Below are positions 36,844-43,930 of a stretch of 64,000 nt of DNA, piece by piece. The translations under genes were made by a program, and so were the position numbers. Position 1 is the stretch's first letter; each line of letters starts with the position of its first letter. The notes under the pieces are model-generated. The model saw nothing but the letters and a program-made list of their open reading frames with translations, had not been told where the DNA came from and did no database searches. This stretch comes from JAAXQD01 sp963790095 (GTDB lineage: Bacteria; Desulfobacterota; Desulfobacteria; Desulfobacterales; UBA11574): NCBI GenBank assembly GCA_963790095.1, contig CAWBNO010000034.1, forward strand, positions 1 through 64,000, given 5' to 3'.

Positions 36844-38217
36844 CTAAACATTGGACCCATCATTCATCCCAAACCGCTTCATTTTCCGCCAGAGTGAGAC
36901 CCGATCAATACCCATTATTTTGGCTGCCTTGGTTTTATTTCCCTCACATTTGTCGAGCACCCATTTAATGTAGTTTTTCTCCTGCTCCTCCAGTGTCGGC
37001 ATCTCTGAATCCATGCGGCGGTAGGTTTCAACCGAAAGATTGCTGATGTATTCCGGAAGGTCGTCGAGGGTTATCTCCGGCCCTTTCGCCAGGGCTACGG
37101 CCCGTTCAATGACATTTTCCAGTTCTCTGATATTCCCCGGCCAGCTGTATTGTCGGAGCAACTCCATGGATTCTTTTTGAATATTTTGAACATTTGTGTT
37201 CATGGCTTTATTTTTTTGGGAAAGGAAGTGCTGTGCCAGAAGCGGTATGTCACCATGTCGATGGGTGAGAGAGGGAAGTTTTATGGTAATGACATTCAAA
37301 CGGTAGAACAGATCCTGACGGAAATTGCCGTTGTCCACATCTTCTTTGAGATCGCGATGGGTGGCCGCGATGAACCGCACATCAACGGGAACAGAGGTTT
37401 CTCCGCCCACCGGCAAAACCTCCTTTTCCTGAATAACCCGCAGCAGCTTTACCTGCATACTCAGGGGCATGTCTCCAATTTCATCCAGAAACACCGTTCC
37501 GCCGTCGGCCACTTTGATCAGCCCCGCCTTTGCCTTTGTAGCGCCGGTAAATGCATCCTTTTCATGACCGAACAGCTCATTGGCCATCAACTCTTCGGTA
37601 AACGAACCACAGTTAAAGGCGACGAATTCTTTTTCGGAACGGGAGCTCAGTTGATGGATGGATCGAGCGACCAGTTCCTTGCCGGTTCCGCTTTCACCGA
37701 GAATCAGAACATTGATGTCCGAAGGGGCAATTTGGTGGATGGTTTTCTGAACATCCATCATGACCTTGCTTGTTCCGACAATGGCGGAAATCTTCCGCTG
37801 CTTTTTAAGGGTTTCTTTCAGTTCAATGTTTTCAAGCCGAAGCCGCCGTTTTAAAAGGGCCTCTTTGGTAATTTGGCGGACCTCTCCGATTTTATAGGGT
37901 TTTGCAATATAATAATATGCGCCGTTATGCATGGCCTGTACCGACGTTTCAATGGTGGCATAACCGGTGATGATAATGACTTCCGTATAGGGCTGAAGCA
38001 CTTTGGTTTTGTGCAAAACCTGAAGGCCGTCCACTTTGTCCATTTTCAGATCGGTGATCACCAGATCGAAGTCTTTGGAATGAAGCAGTTCGATGGCCTT
38101 GCTCCCGTTGTTTACGGAAATGACGTCGTAGCCGGTCTTGACCAGAATATGCTCGAGATTCTTCCGGGCAATATCTTCGTCTTCAACAATAAGAATGATC
38201 TCGTTATTTTTTTCCAC
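36844..38217 (-). CDS. NtrC-family sigma-54-dependent response regulator
   Basis: A transcription activator of 457 residues. The receiver domain (1-120) has acidic residues near 12-15, phospho-acceptor Asp56 (VITDLKM) and Lys107. The AAA+ domain has Walker A GESGTGKE (174-181), Walker B VFLDEIGD, and a sigma-54 contact loop that reads DAFTGA instead of GAFTGA (Asp221). The C-terminal Fis-type helix-turn-helix is NKTKAAKIMGIDRVSLWRKMKRFG. It lies 10 bp after the histidine kinase gene and is its likely partner. Candidate target sites are the GTTGC-N5-GYAAYG motifs at 42034-43812. Its receiver closely resembles the one inside the Lon-like protein at 43931. Confidence 0.92.
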   Translation of the reverse strand: MEKNNEIILIVEDEDIARKNLEHILVKTGYDVISVNNGSKAIELLHSKDFDLVITDLKMDKVDGLQVLHKTKVLQPYTEVIIITGYATIETSVQAMHNGAYYYIAKPYKIGEVRQITKEALLKRRLRLENIELKETLKKQRKISAIVGTSKVMMDVQKTIHQIAPSDINVLILGESGTGKELVARSIHQLSSRSEKEFVAFNCGSFTEELMANELFGHEKDAFTGATKAKAGLIKVADGGTVFLDEIGDMPLSMQVKLLRVIQEKEVLPVGGETSVPVDVRFIAATHRDLKEDVDNGNFRQDLFYRLNVITIKLPSLTHRHGDIPLLAQHFLSQKNKAMNTNVQNIQKESMELLRQYSWPGNIRELENVIERAVALAKGPEITLDDLPEYISNLSVETYRRMDSEMPTLEEQEKNYIKWVLDKCEGNKTKAAKIMGIDRVSLWRKMKRFGMNDGSNV

Positions 38218-38227
38218 GATGATCCTT

Positions 38228-39652
38228 CTATAATTCTACTTGCTCAGGCTGATGGAATGGCAAAAAACAGGTAAATGTCGTTCCTTTTCCGACTTCGCTG
38301 GAAACGGATATATTGCCGCTATGTTGTTCTATGATGCCGTAAGTGATGGAAAGTCCCAGCCCTGATCCCTTGCCGACGTCTTTTGTGGTGAAAAAAGGGT
38401 CAAAAATCTTTGTGATGATATTTTGAGGAATTCCTTCACCGGTGTCAATCACCTGAAAGGAAAATCCCTCTTTTTCAAATTCGTTCTTAGCCTTGATGGT
38501 AATTTCTCCACCGTCTTTCATCGCATGGACGGCATTTGTAATAAGATTGATGATAACGCTTCTAATACGTAGACCGACAATGGCCTGTATGTTATCAGGC
38601 ACCTCCACTTTAAGACGTATATTCTCCGGAATCTCCGATTTGATATGTTTAGTTGCATCGTTAACCAGCTCCAGAAAATTTACCTGTTTTAGGGTCAGAG
38701 TCCTTTCTCTGGCGAATTCCAATAGCGAACGAACGATTTCCTTTCCCCTTTCCACCTCTTTCTCGGCGCCGACCAGCAGTTCTTTTTTATATTCCAGGTC
38801 ATCTTCTTCTATTTCTTCAATGAGGATTTGAATCGATGTGGAAATGTTGTTGAGGGGATTGTTCAACTCATGGGCCACCCCCGAGGTCAGTCTTCCCAAT
38901 GAAGCCAGCTTTTGAGCCTGTATGAGTTGTTTGCTCCGTTTGTTAAGTTCAATGATCATATTATTGAGGCTGGCCACCAAAGATTCAAATTCATCGCCGG
39001 TCTTTATTTCCGGGATATTCTCAAAATCTCCTCTGGCGATTTTGGTAATAGCTTTTTCGATGGTCTTTAGCGGACGATTGACATTAAAGGCTAAAAAAAG
39101 TGCCACCAAAACAGAAAGGATAAAGACGGGCACCAGTGCCAAAAAATGGATCGTTTTTGATTTTCCGATCAGATCCTGGATGAATTGGCTCTCTTTTTTT
39201 ACGATTTTTTCCAGCTCTTGTGTGAGAATGTTTCCCTGTTTTCGAATTAACTCGATGGTATCCGGAGGAACCACCAAATGTCCTTTTTCCTGGAGTCTCA
39301 TAAGATCAGCGAGTGAGTCCTTGTATGTCACCACTTCGACAATCCTTTCATCGAGATTTTTGGCCAGGGTGTATTTTGAGTATTTATTCAATATGTTACG
39401 AAGGATATCCTCTGCCTGGCACACATAGTTCAGGGCTTCGATGATGTTTTTTTTATTAAAGGACAGAAAATAATTTTTCTCATACCGGCGGGCTTCAAGG
39501 ATGGCGTTAAAGAGATCGTACTTTCTTTCGATAATTTGGATCTTCTGATTGAGAATATACTGGCTGTAATAACTTCGCGCCCATATCAGCGCACTGAGAC
39601 CGATAAAAACTGCAAACGCCAGAAAAATCTTTCCTCTGATGCTGATTTTCAT
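38228..39652 (-). CDS. Membrane-bound sensor histidine kinase
   Basis: A sensor kinase of 474 residues. TM1 spans about 8-27, a helical periplasmic domain of about 140 residues follows, TM2 is about 168-190, then HAMP (190-243), HisKA with His261 (SGVAHELNNPLNN), and HATPase (NLITNAVHAMKDGG, DTGEGIP, FDPFFTTKDVGKGSGLGLSI). The periplasmic part is rich in charged helices and lacks a named fold. It lies directly upstream of the sigma-54 regulator and about 220 bp downstream of the SLC13 carrier, all on the reverse strand. The signal may relate to the carrier's substrate. Confidence 0.92.
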   Translation of the reverse strand: MKISIRGKIFLAFAVFIGLSALIWARSYYSQYILNQKIQIIERKYDLFNAILEARRYEKNYFLSFNKKNIIEALNYVCQAEDILRNILNKYSKYTLAKNLDERIVEVVTYKDSLADLMRLQEKGHLVVPPDTIELIRKQGNILTQELEKIVKKESQFIQDLIGKSKTIHFLALVPVFILSVLVALFLAFNVNRPLKTIEKAITKIARGDFENIPEIKTGDEFESLVASLNNMIIELNKRSKQLIQAQKLASLGRLTSGVAHELNNPLNNISTSIQILIEEIEEDDLEYKKELLVGAEKEVERGKEIVRSLLEFARERTLTLKQVNFLELVNDATKHIKSEIPENIRLKVEVPDNIQAIVGLRIRSVIINLITNAVHAMKDGGEITIKAKNEFEKEGFSFQVIDTGEGIPQNIITKIFDPFFTTKDVGKGSGLGLSITYGIIEQHSGNISVSSEVGKGTTFTCFLPFHQPEQVEL

Positions 39653-39873
39653 ATCACCGTCATGAATTGATTAGAATTTCAAGAAGTTGAAAAATCATCA
39701 TTTACAGTTAAAATTTAGCCGTCTATCTCAACATTACTTGAATATCGAATGCAGAACAAGAATTTTCGCATAATGAAGGTTCGTTCCGTCATTAATCGGC
39801 TCCAGAATTCATTAGAATACCGTGGCACCTTAAACTATTTTCATGTTTTCTCTTGCTTATGCCAAATACAAGA

Positions 39874-41688
39874 TTATTGAATCCCATAAAAGAAATAAAG
39901 AATGGTCAACTCCACCGTTAAAAAGATGACGGTCATCACAGCACCTGCTTTGGCATAGTCCACCGTTCGATAGCCGCCGGGTCGCATGATCAGAGCGTTG
40001 ACCTGATGCGTGGGCAAGACAAAGGTGTTGGATGCCGACAGTCCCACAACCAGAGCGGCCATTCTTGGATCACCCCCGGCCATGACCGCCATGTTCATGC
40101 ACAGGGGAACCAAGAGAACCGTTGCGCCCACATTGGATATCACCAGGGTGAAAAAAGAGGTCATGACACCCACCGCCGCCAGGAGGATAATGGGAGAGGG
40201 ATGGCCCAGCAACCCCAACACGAATTGTGCGATAAAAGCAGCGGTTCCGGTTTTTTCAAAGGCCATACCCAAAGGAATCAGCCCGGCCAAAAGGAAAACC
40301 GTCATCCAGTCCACAGCGCGATACGCCTCATCCACGGAAAGCACACCGGTGATGATCATACCCAGAGCGCCGGACATCAGTGCCACCGAAAGCTGAATCT
40401 TAAAAATTATAATCTGTGCCAGGGCCACTCCCAGCCAGATGACGGCGAGTTTGGCTTTCTCCGGACGCATAATTTCACCTTCAAGGGTGGTGGCAAAGGT
40501 GAGTGCCCGGGGTTGGGGCTGATTCCTTAAAATGTGAAATTTTTCCCAAGGCCCCTGGAGTAAAATGGTGTCGCCCATTTGCAGCCGAATATGGGTCAGG
40601 TTGCTATAAATAATTTTATTGCCGGTAAACAAGGCCACCGGATTTACGCCATACATTTCTTTAAAATTGACTTGACTCATGGTTTTTCCAATCAATTCAG
40701 ACCGGGGAGAAACCACCGTTTCCGCCATTCCGGCATTGATCACCGCCAGGCTCTCTCCAAAGACTTCCAAGCCGTCTTTGATCTTCCATCCGTATTCTTC
40801 GGCCAGCATATGAACCATTTTCATTTTCCCGATCACGGCGATATCATCCCCCGAAGAAATCGTATCGGAACTTTTGGGTACGAATGTTTTTTCCTTTTTC
40901 GATGCAAAATTGATAGCCACCACGGTCACCAGAAACTTGGGTCTGATGCCCAAATTCTCGAGGGTTTTGGGGCCGCTATAATCATTGGGAATGTGGATTT
41001 CAAAGGTATGTTCAAGTCCCTGGTAGGCTTCCAAAAGCAGCGCTGTAACCCCTTTTTCCGCTTCACCGTCTGCGGCCGGAAGGATAAATTTTCCGAAAAG
41101 AATAAAATAGACGATGGCACTCAAAAGAAGGCAGATTCCGATGGGAGTTTGGGTAAACAGGCCGAAGGGTTCCAGTTTTTCCCCCCCCAGGACCATCAAA
41201 TCATTGAGGAGAATCGTGGGGCTGGCCCCCACCAGTGTGATGGTCCCTCCGATAATGGCACAGAATCCCATGGGCATCAAAATGCGGGACACCGGGACCC
41301 CCATTCTTTTGCCGATTCGCTGGGCGGCCGGCAGGAATAGGGCTGCGGCGCCGATGTTCTGCATCATGCTCGAAATGATGCCGACGGTACCGGATATGAG
41401 GGTGATCACTTTCTTTTCGCTGTTGCCGGCCAATTTAACGATGGGGCCGGCCACCCTGTTCATGACGCCTGTTTTGTCAAGACCGGCACCGATAATAATC
41501 ACCGCCATGATAGAGACGACGGCGTTACTGCTCAACCCCAGAAATGCTTCTTTGGGCGTTACCAGTCCGATAAGTGGGAGCAAAACCATCATGATGATTC
41601 CCACAACATCGACGCGAACCCATTCAAAAATAAACAGAACGATTGCAAATCCCAGTACAATCATGGTTAAAATCATTTCAAGTGTCAT
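39874..41688 (-). CDS. SLC13-family anion transporter with internal TrkA-C domains
   Basis: An inner-membrane carrier of 604 residues. Two halves of five to six hydrophobic spans (1-200 and about 415-604) flank a cytoplasmic middle (about 215-400) with two TrkA-C-like domains (PKSSDTISSGDDIAVIGK, LTHIRLQMGDTILLQGP). Family signatures are SSMMQNIGAAALFLPA and the matching ISNVGATVLLVPLCMNMA. Relatives move dicarboxylates, sulfate or other anions with sodium; the substrate cannot be read here. AAGGA lies 11 bases before the ATG. A sigma-54 promoter and enhancer-like sites lie upstream, with the kinase and regulator genes downstream. Confidence 0.88.
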   Translation of the reverse strand: MTLEMILTMIVLGFAIVLFIFEWVRVDVVGIIMMVLLPLIGLVTPKEAFLGLSSNAVVSIMAVIIIGAGLDKTGVMNRVAGPIVKLAGNSEKKVITLISGTVGIISSMMQNIGAAALFLPAAQRIGKRMGVPVSRILMPMGFCAIIGGTITLVGASPTILLNDLMVLGGEKLEPFGLFTQTPIGICLLLSAIVYFILFGKFILPAADGEAEKGVTALLLEAYQGLEHTFEIHIPNDYSGPKTLENLGIRPKFLVTVVAINFASKKEKTFVPKSSDTISSGDDIAVIGKMKMVHMLAEEYGWKIKDGLEVFGESLAVINAGMAETVVSPRSELIGKTMSQVNFKEMYGVNPVALFTGNKIIYSNLTHIRLQMGDTILLQGPWEKFHILRNQPQPRALTFATTLEGEIMRPEKAKLAVIWLGVALAQIIIFKIQLSVALMSGALGMIITGVLSVDEAYRAVDWMTVFLLAGLIPLGMAFEKTGTAAFIAQFVLGLLGHPSPIILLAAVGVMTSFFTLVISNVGATVLLVPLCMNMAVMAGGDPRMAALVVGLSASNTFVLPTHQVNALIMRPGGYRTVDYAKAGAVMTVIFLTVELTILYFFYGIQ

Positions 41689-41754
41689 CGCTGAATATTC
41701 CTTTCTGTTCCTCGTGTACTCGCATGGTCCTAAAAACGATTGGTTTTAACCGGG

Positions 41755-41841
41755 TTATTTCTTTTTATTCTGCCTGAACGCAAAGCATAAACCAAAAGCA
41801 AAGGCGACCAGCGCCAGGGCGAAAATAAAATGTGTATCCAT
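41755..41841 (-). CDS. 28-residue single-span membrane peptide
   Basis: A short frame not long enough for routine gene calling. It starts ATG (41839-41841) with a near-perfect ribosome site, GGAGGGAAAT, directly upstream. It reads MDTHFIFALALVAFAFGLCF, then AFRQNKKK: one hydrophobic helix followed by a basic cytoplasmic tail. It ends 66 bp before the SLC13 gene and follows the sigma-54 promoter at 41938-41953, so it is the first gene of that operon. By analogy with small subunits of other bacterial carriers it may bind or regulate the transporter. This role is inferred. Confidence 0.65.
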   Translation of the reverse strand: MDTHFIFALALVAFAFGLCFAFRQNKKK

Positions 41842-41937
41842 ATTTCCCTCCATCATGTTTTAGTAAAACACCTGTCTCCATACCCTCCGTCAAAATTGCA
41901 TCTGTTAGCCGCGTGGTGAAAAATTGGTTCTGGAGTG

Positions 41938-41953
41938 AGCATCATTCGTGCCA
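41938..41953 (-). promoter_or_regulatory. Sigma-54 promoter of the small peptide and SLC13 operon
   Basis: On the reverse strand TGGCACGAATGATGCT keeps the invariant GG-N10-GC of the -24/-12 class, with an exact TGGCACG -24 block. It lies about 97 bp before the small peptide start. The three GTTGC-N5 sites lie 81-197 bp upstream of it. Confidence 0.65.
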
Positions 41954-42033
41954 AGTTGTACGATGCTAATAAATCTGATTGATATTACTGGCTTTATTTA
42001 AGAAGTGTATTTTGAAGATCTTCTATTTCGGGC

Positions 42034-42049
42034 GTTGCGATATGCAATG
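42034..42049. promoter_or_regulatory. Enhancer-like site 1 (GTTGC-N5-GYAAYG)
   Basis: GTTGCGATATGCAATG, a near-palindrome matching the motif shared by five sites in this locus. It lies 81 bp upstream of the SLC13 sigma-54 promoter. Confidence 0.5.
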
Positions 42050-42099
42050 GTTTAAGGTTAAAATATAAATTAAACAAAATTATTCGACGGTTATGGGGT

Positions 42100-42115
42100 G
42101 TTGCAGATCAGAATG
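42100..42115. promoter_or_regulatory. Enhancer-like site 2 (weaker match)
   Basis: GTTGCAGATCAGAATG has a good left half and a degenerate right half. It starts exactly 20 bp before site 3, about two helical turns, as expected for cooperative binding. Confidence 0.4.
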
Positions 42116-42119
42116 GAGT

Positions 42120-42135
42120 GTTGCAAAATGTAATG
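42120..42135. promoter_or_regulatory. Enhancer-like site 3
   Basis: GTTGCAAAATGTAATG matches the consensus GTTGC-N5-GYAAYG. It is in phase with site 2. Confidence 0.5.
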
Positions 42136-42156
42136 TTTTGCCTGGGGTTGCAGGAT

Positions 42157-42196
42157 AAAAAAAGAAAATCCGGCCTTTTCTCCAAAGGCCGGATTT
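42157..42196 (-). terminator. Rho-independent terminator of the stress-protein operon
   Basis: The 13-bp perfect arms AAATCCGGCCTTT (42166-42178) and AAAGGCCGGATTT (42184-42196) are followed, on the reverse strand, by TCTTTTTTT. It lies 69 bp after the stop of the stress-protein gene at 42265 and insulates it from the SLC13 promoter. Confidence 0.85.
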
Positions 42197-42264
42197 GGGT
42201 TTGAACGGGGTCCATGGGCATCGGTTCGTGAAGAAGGGGCCAACACGACGCCTAAAATGCTTTG

Positions 42265-42822
42265 TTACACCATGGCATAAACATAAACGTTGCTGCGGAG
42301 TCGTTCACCTTCTTCAATTCTGCTTTCAGAGCGATCTTCAACCGATTCGGAAACCACAAAAGCGATATCTCTATATTCTTTTGTGATGGATTCCAGCGCT
42401 GCTTCCGGCTCGTTGAACATCACGATGTGATCAAAAGGGATTCCTTTTTCGGCGGCTGCTTTCTGAAAGAGACCGGCATTTTCTTCCGACATATTTTTAA
42501 ACTCTTCACAGACCTGATTGCGTGAAGATGAAAAAAGCTTGAACGTTTCACAGGATAACGGGGCTGTATTTAATGCCAGAATTTCATAGGACATCCGGTG
42601 CGCCATTTCCAGAGCATAGTCGATAATTTCTTTTGAAAAATTGCTTTCTCTGCCCATAACCAGCAGTTTTAAAGCAGCTTCTTCTTCTCTTTGATCACTC
42701 ATTGTTTCCATGGCATACTCGGATTCACCGGCTTCGGCAAAGGTAATTGCTTCCTGGTACTTGTCCATGGTGTTGCCAGCTCTATTCAATTTTTGTTTGA
42801 TTCTCCCAAAAATTCCTGCCAT
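42265..42822 (-). CDS. Universal-stress-like protein with N-terminal TFAEA module
   Basis: A soluble protein of 185 residues. Residues about 15-45 carry the module MDKYQEAITFAEAGESEYAM shared with the two upstream genes. From about residue 50 it resembles a UspA/Rossmann-like fold (KLLVMGRESNFSKEIIDYALEMAHRMSYEILALNTAP, later HIVMFNEPEAALESITKEYRDIAFVVSE). The usual C-terminal ATP-binding G-x2-G-x9-G-S/T motif is not seen, so ATP binding is doubtful. AGAGGAGGAG precedes the ATG. It is the last gene of a three-gene operon ending at the terminator downstream. Confidence 0.75.
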   Translation of the reverse strand: MAGIFGRIKQKLNRAGNTMDKYQEAITFAEAGESEYAMETMSDQREEEAALKLLVMGRESNFSKEIIDYALEMAHRMSYEILALNTAPLSCETFKLFSSSRNQVCEEFKNMSEENAGLFQKAAAEKGIPFDHIVMFNEPEAALESITKEYRDIAFVVSESVEDRSESRIEEGERLRSNVYVYAMV

Positions 42823-42845
42823 TTTTTCTCCTCCTCTGTTATTTT

Positions 42846-43352
42846 TTAGCGGTGAACTGTCACCAGGGGAACGGATAGATTCTTTTTTATTTTCGCCAGT
42901 GAAGTTTTCTTTTTGGAAATACCCGTGGTTCGACTGATATTCTGATCAGAAGCGTCATAGATGGTCAAAACCACGTCCCGATGGTCGTTTACATAACTGA
43001 TGATCTCTTTTTCAGGATTTCCCGATGCCATGGAGAAGTGACACTGAACACCTGCTTTTTCCGATTCCGACAAGAACTGTTTTATTTGCTTTGAGGCCTC
43101 GGCTATAATATCCAGGGCGGTTTCATGTTCGCCAGCTTCGGCAAAGGTCGCCGCCATCATGGAACCCTGAACAAATTTTCTAGCGATAAGGGTTTTTTTC
43201 CGAAATTTTTTCATATAGTCGCGATAATACCGGGGTCTTATTATCTGAAATATGTCCAACTCCGCCCGAATCCGCTTGCACAGATCAACTGCATATTGAA
43301 AGGCTTTTTGGTCGGGCGTCATTCCCTCTATGGTCAATAAAACTTTTTTCAT
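42846..43352 (-). CDS. Universal-stress-family protein with internal TFAEA module
   Basis: A protein of 168 residues beginning MKKVLLTIEGMTPDQKAFQYAVDLCKRIRAELDIFQII, a UspA-type beta-alpha-beta start. The TFAEAGEHETALDII module is at about 68-84, inserted between the first strand pair and the second (HFSMASGNPEKEIISYVNDHRDVVLTIYD). The last segment ends VPLVTVHR, typical of UspA proteins. ATG at 43350-43352 is preferred, 6 bases after GGGG; another ATG lies two codons earlier. Middle gene of the operon driven by the sigma-54 promoter at 43613-43628. Confidence 0.78.
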   Translation of the reverse strand: MKKVLLTIEGMTPDQKAFQYAVDLCKRIRAELDIFQIIRPRYYRDYMKKFRKKTLIARKFVQGSMMAATFAEAGEHETALDIIAEASKQIKQFLSESEKAGVQCHFSMASGNPEKEIISYVNDHRDVVLTIYDASDQNISRTTGISKKKTSLAKIKKNLSVPLVTVHR

Positions 43353-43387
43353 TTTCATCCCCTTTTACCCGTTGTCCATCAGGTCTG

Positions 43388-43564
43388 TTACATTCGCACC
43401 TGAGGCCGGACTTCTTCACTGGGCCGGATATGAACATGGTCCCTTTTTCGATGTTTTTTCTCCGGACGGTCATGCAGGATATCCAGAGCGATCTCATGTT
43501 CATTGGCTTCGGCAAACGTTATGGTCGCCATCAATCTGTTAAAAGTCTCTTTGAATTTAAACAT
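43388..43564 (-). CDS. 58-residue protein carrying the TFAEA module
   Basis: A short protein, MFKFKETFNRLMATITFAEA then NEHEIALDIL, with a basic, histidine-rich tail (EKKHRKRDHVHIRPSEEV). Its first half is the same module found in the two stress-type proteins that follow. ATG at 43562-43564 has AAGGAGG in ideal position, so the longer upstream reading is rejected. It is the first gene after the sigma-54 promoter, 49 bp upstream. Function unknown; it could be a truncated paralogue or a stand-alone regulator of its neighbours. Confidence 0.7.
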   Translation of the reverse strand: MFKFKETFNRLMATITFAEANEHEIALDILHDRPEKKHRKRDHVHIRPSEEVRPQVRM

Positions 43565-43612
43565 GAACAAATCCTCCTTTGTGCGATTTTTTTTCCATTT
43601 GACCGTTGATAG

Positions 43613-43628
43613 AGCAACTCCTGTGCCA
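43613..43628 (-). promoter_or_regulatory. Sigma-54 promoter of the stress-protein operon
   Basis: On the reverse strand TGGCACAGGAGTTGCT is an excellent match to TGGCAC-N5-TTGCW, with GG-N10-GC spacing. It lies 49 bp before the first start codon. Confidence 0.8.
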
Positions 43629-43708
43629 ATATTAACAAAAAAATAGTATCCTTTTGATAATATTGATTTATTGAGAAAGTCACCATGGATAGCAAACATA
43701 AAAAGATA

Positions 43709-43724
43709 GTTGCTATCTGCAATG
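43709..43724. promoter_or_regulatory. Enhancer-like site 4
   Basis: GTTGCTATCTGCAATG matches GTTGC-N5-GYAAYG. It is 81 bp upstream of the stress-operon sigma-54 promoter, the same distance as site 1 from its promoter. Confidence 0.55.
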
Positions 43725-43796
43725 CTTCTTTGGCTATAAAAAAAATATAATTTAAATTTAGTAGGTTATGCCATATTGCAAAAAATGAATGATTCG

Positions 43797-43812
43797 TTGC
43801 AGATTGTAACGT
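43797..43812. promoter_or_regulatory. Enhancer-like site 5
   Basis: GTTGCAGATTGTAACG matches GTTGC-N5-GYAAYG. It starts 88 bp from site 4, on the side nearer the Lon-like gene. Confidence 0.55.
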
Positions 43813-43930
43813 CCAACGGGGTTGTGCCTTTTCCTAAGAAAAAAACATTGCGTGAAGGAGTTGAATCTGTTTTTATAACCTTAATTTAGGGACATTTGGG
43901 GGCACTGTGCTGTCTACGCTCATTTGAAAA

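Larger units (their letters stand above)
41842..42156. other. Regulatory region of the SLC13 operon
   Basis: This gene-free stretch contains the sigma-54 promoter (41938-41953, reverse strand) and three enhancer-like sites (42034-42049, 42100-42115, 42120-42135), with a further GTTGC half-site at 42147. It ends at the terminator of the stress-protein operon. Confidence 0.6.
43565..43930. other. Divergent regulatory region between the stress operon and the Lon-like gene
   Basis: About 366 bp without a gene. It contains the sigma-54 promoter for the reverse-strand operon (43613-43628) and enhancer-like sites at 43709-43724 and 43797-43812. No convincing promoter for the forward-strand Lon-like gene was found; the enhancer sites could serve both directions. 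Confidence 0.55.

Noticed and set aside
39820..39845. GTGGCACCTTAAAC upstream of the histidine kinase
   Set aside because: Only the -24 half of a sigma-54 promoter, in the wrong orientation for the kinase gene, with no -12 GC.
40579..41340. Long forward-strand frame (253 codons) opposite the SLC13 carrier
   Set aside because: Its product lacks recognisable domains, is rich in His/Gly/Gln, and lies wholly antisense to a strongly supported transporter.
42246..42264. Possible extra GTTGC site near the stress-gene stop (GTTGCTGCGG)
   Set aside because: Lies at about 42289 inside the coding region and lacks the right half of the motif.
43895..43920. TGGGGGCACTGTGCTG as a sigma-54 promoter for the Lon-like gene
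   Set aside because: No GG-N10-GC spacing fits in any register.
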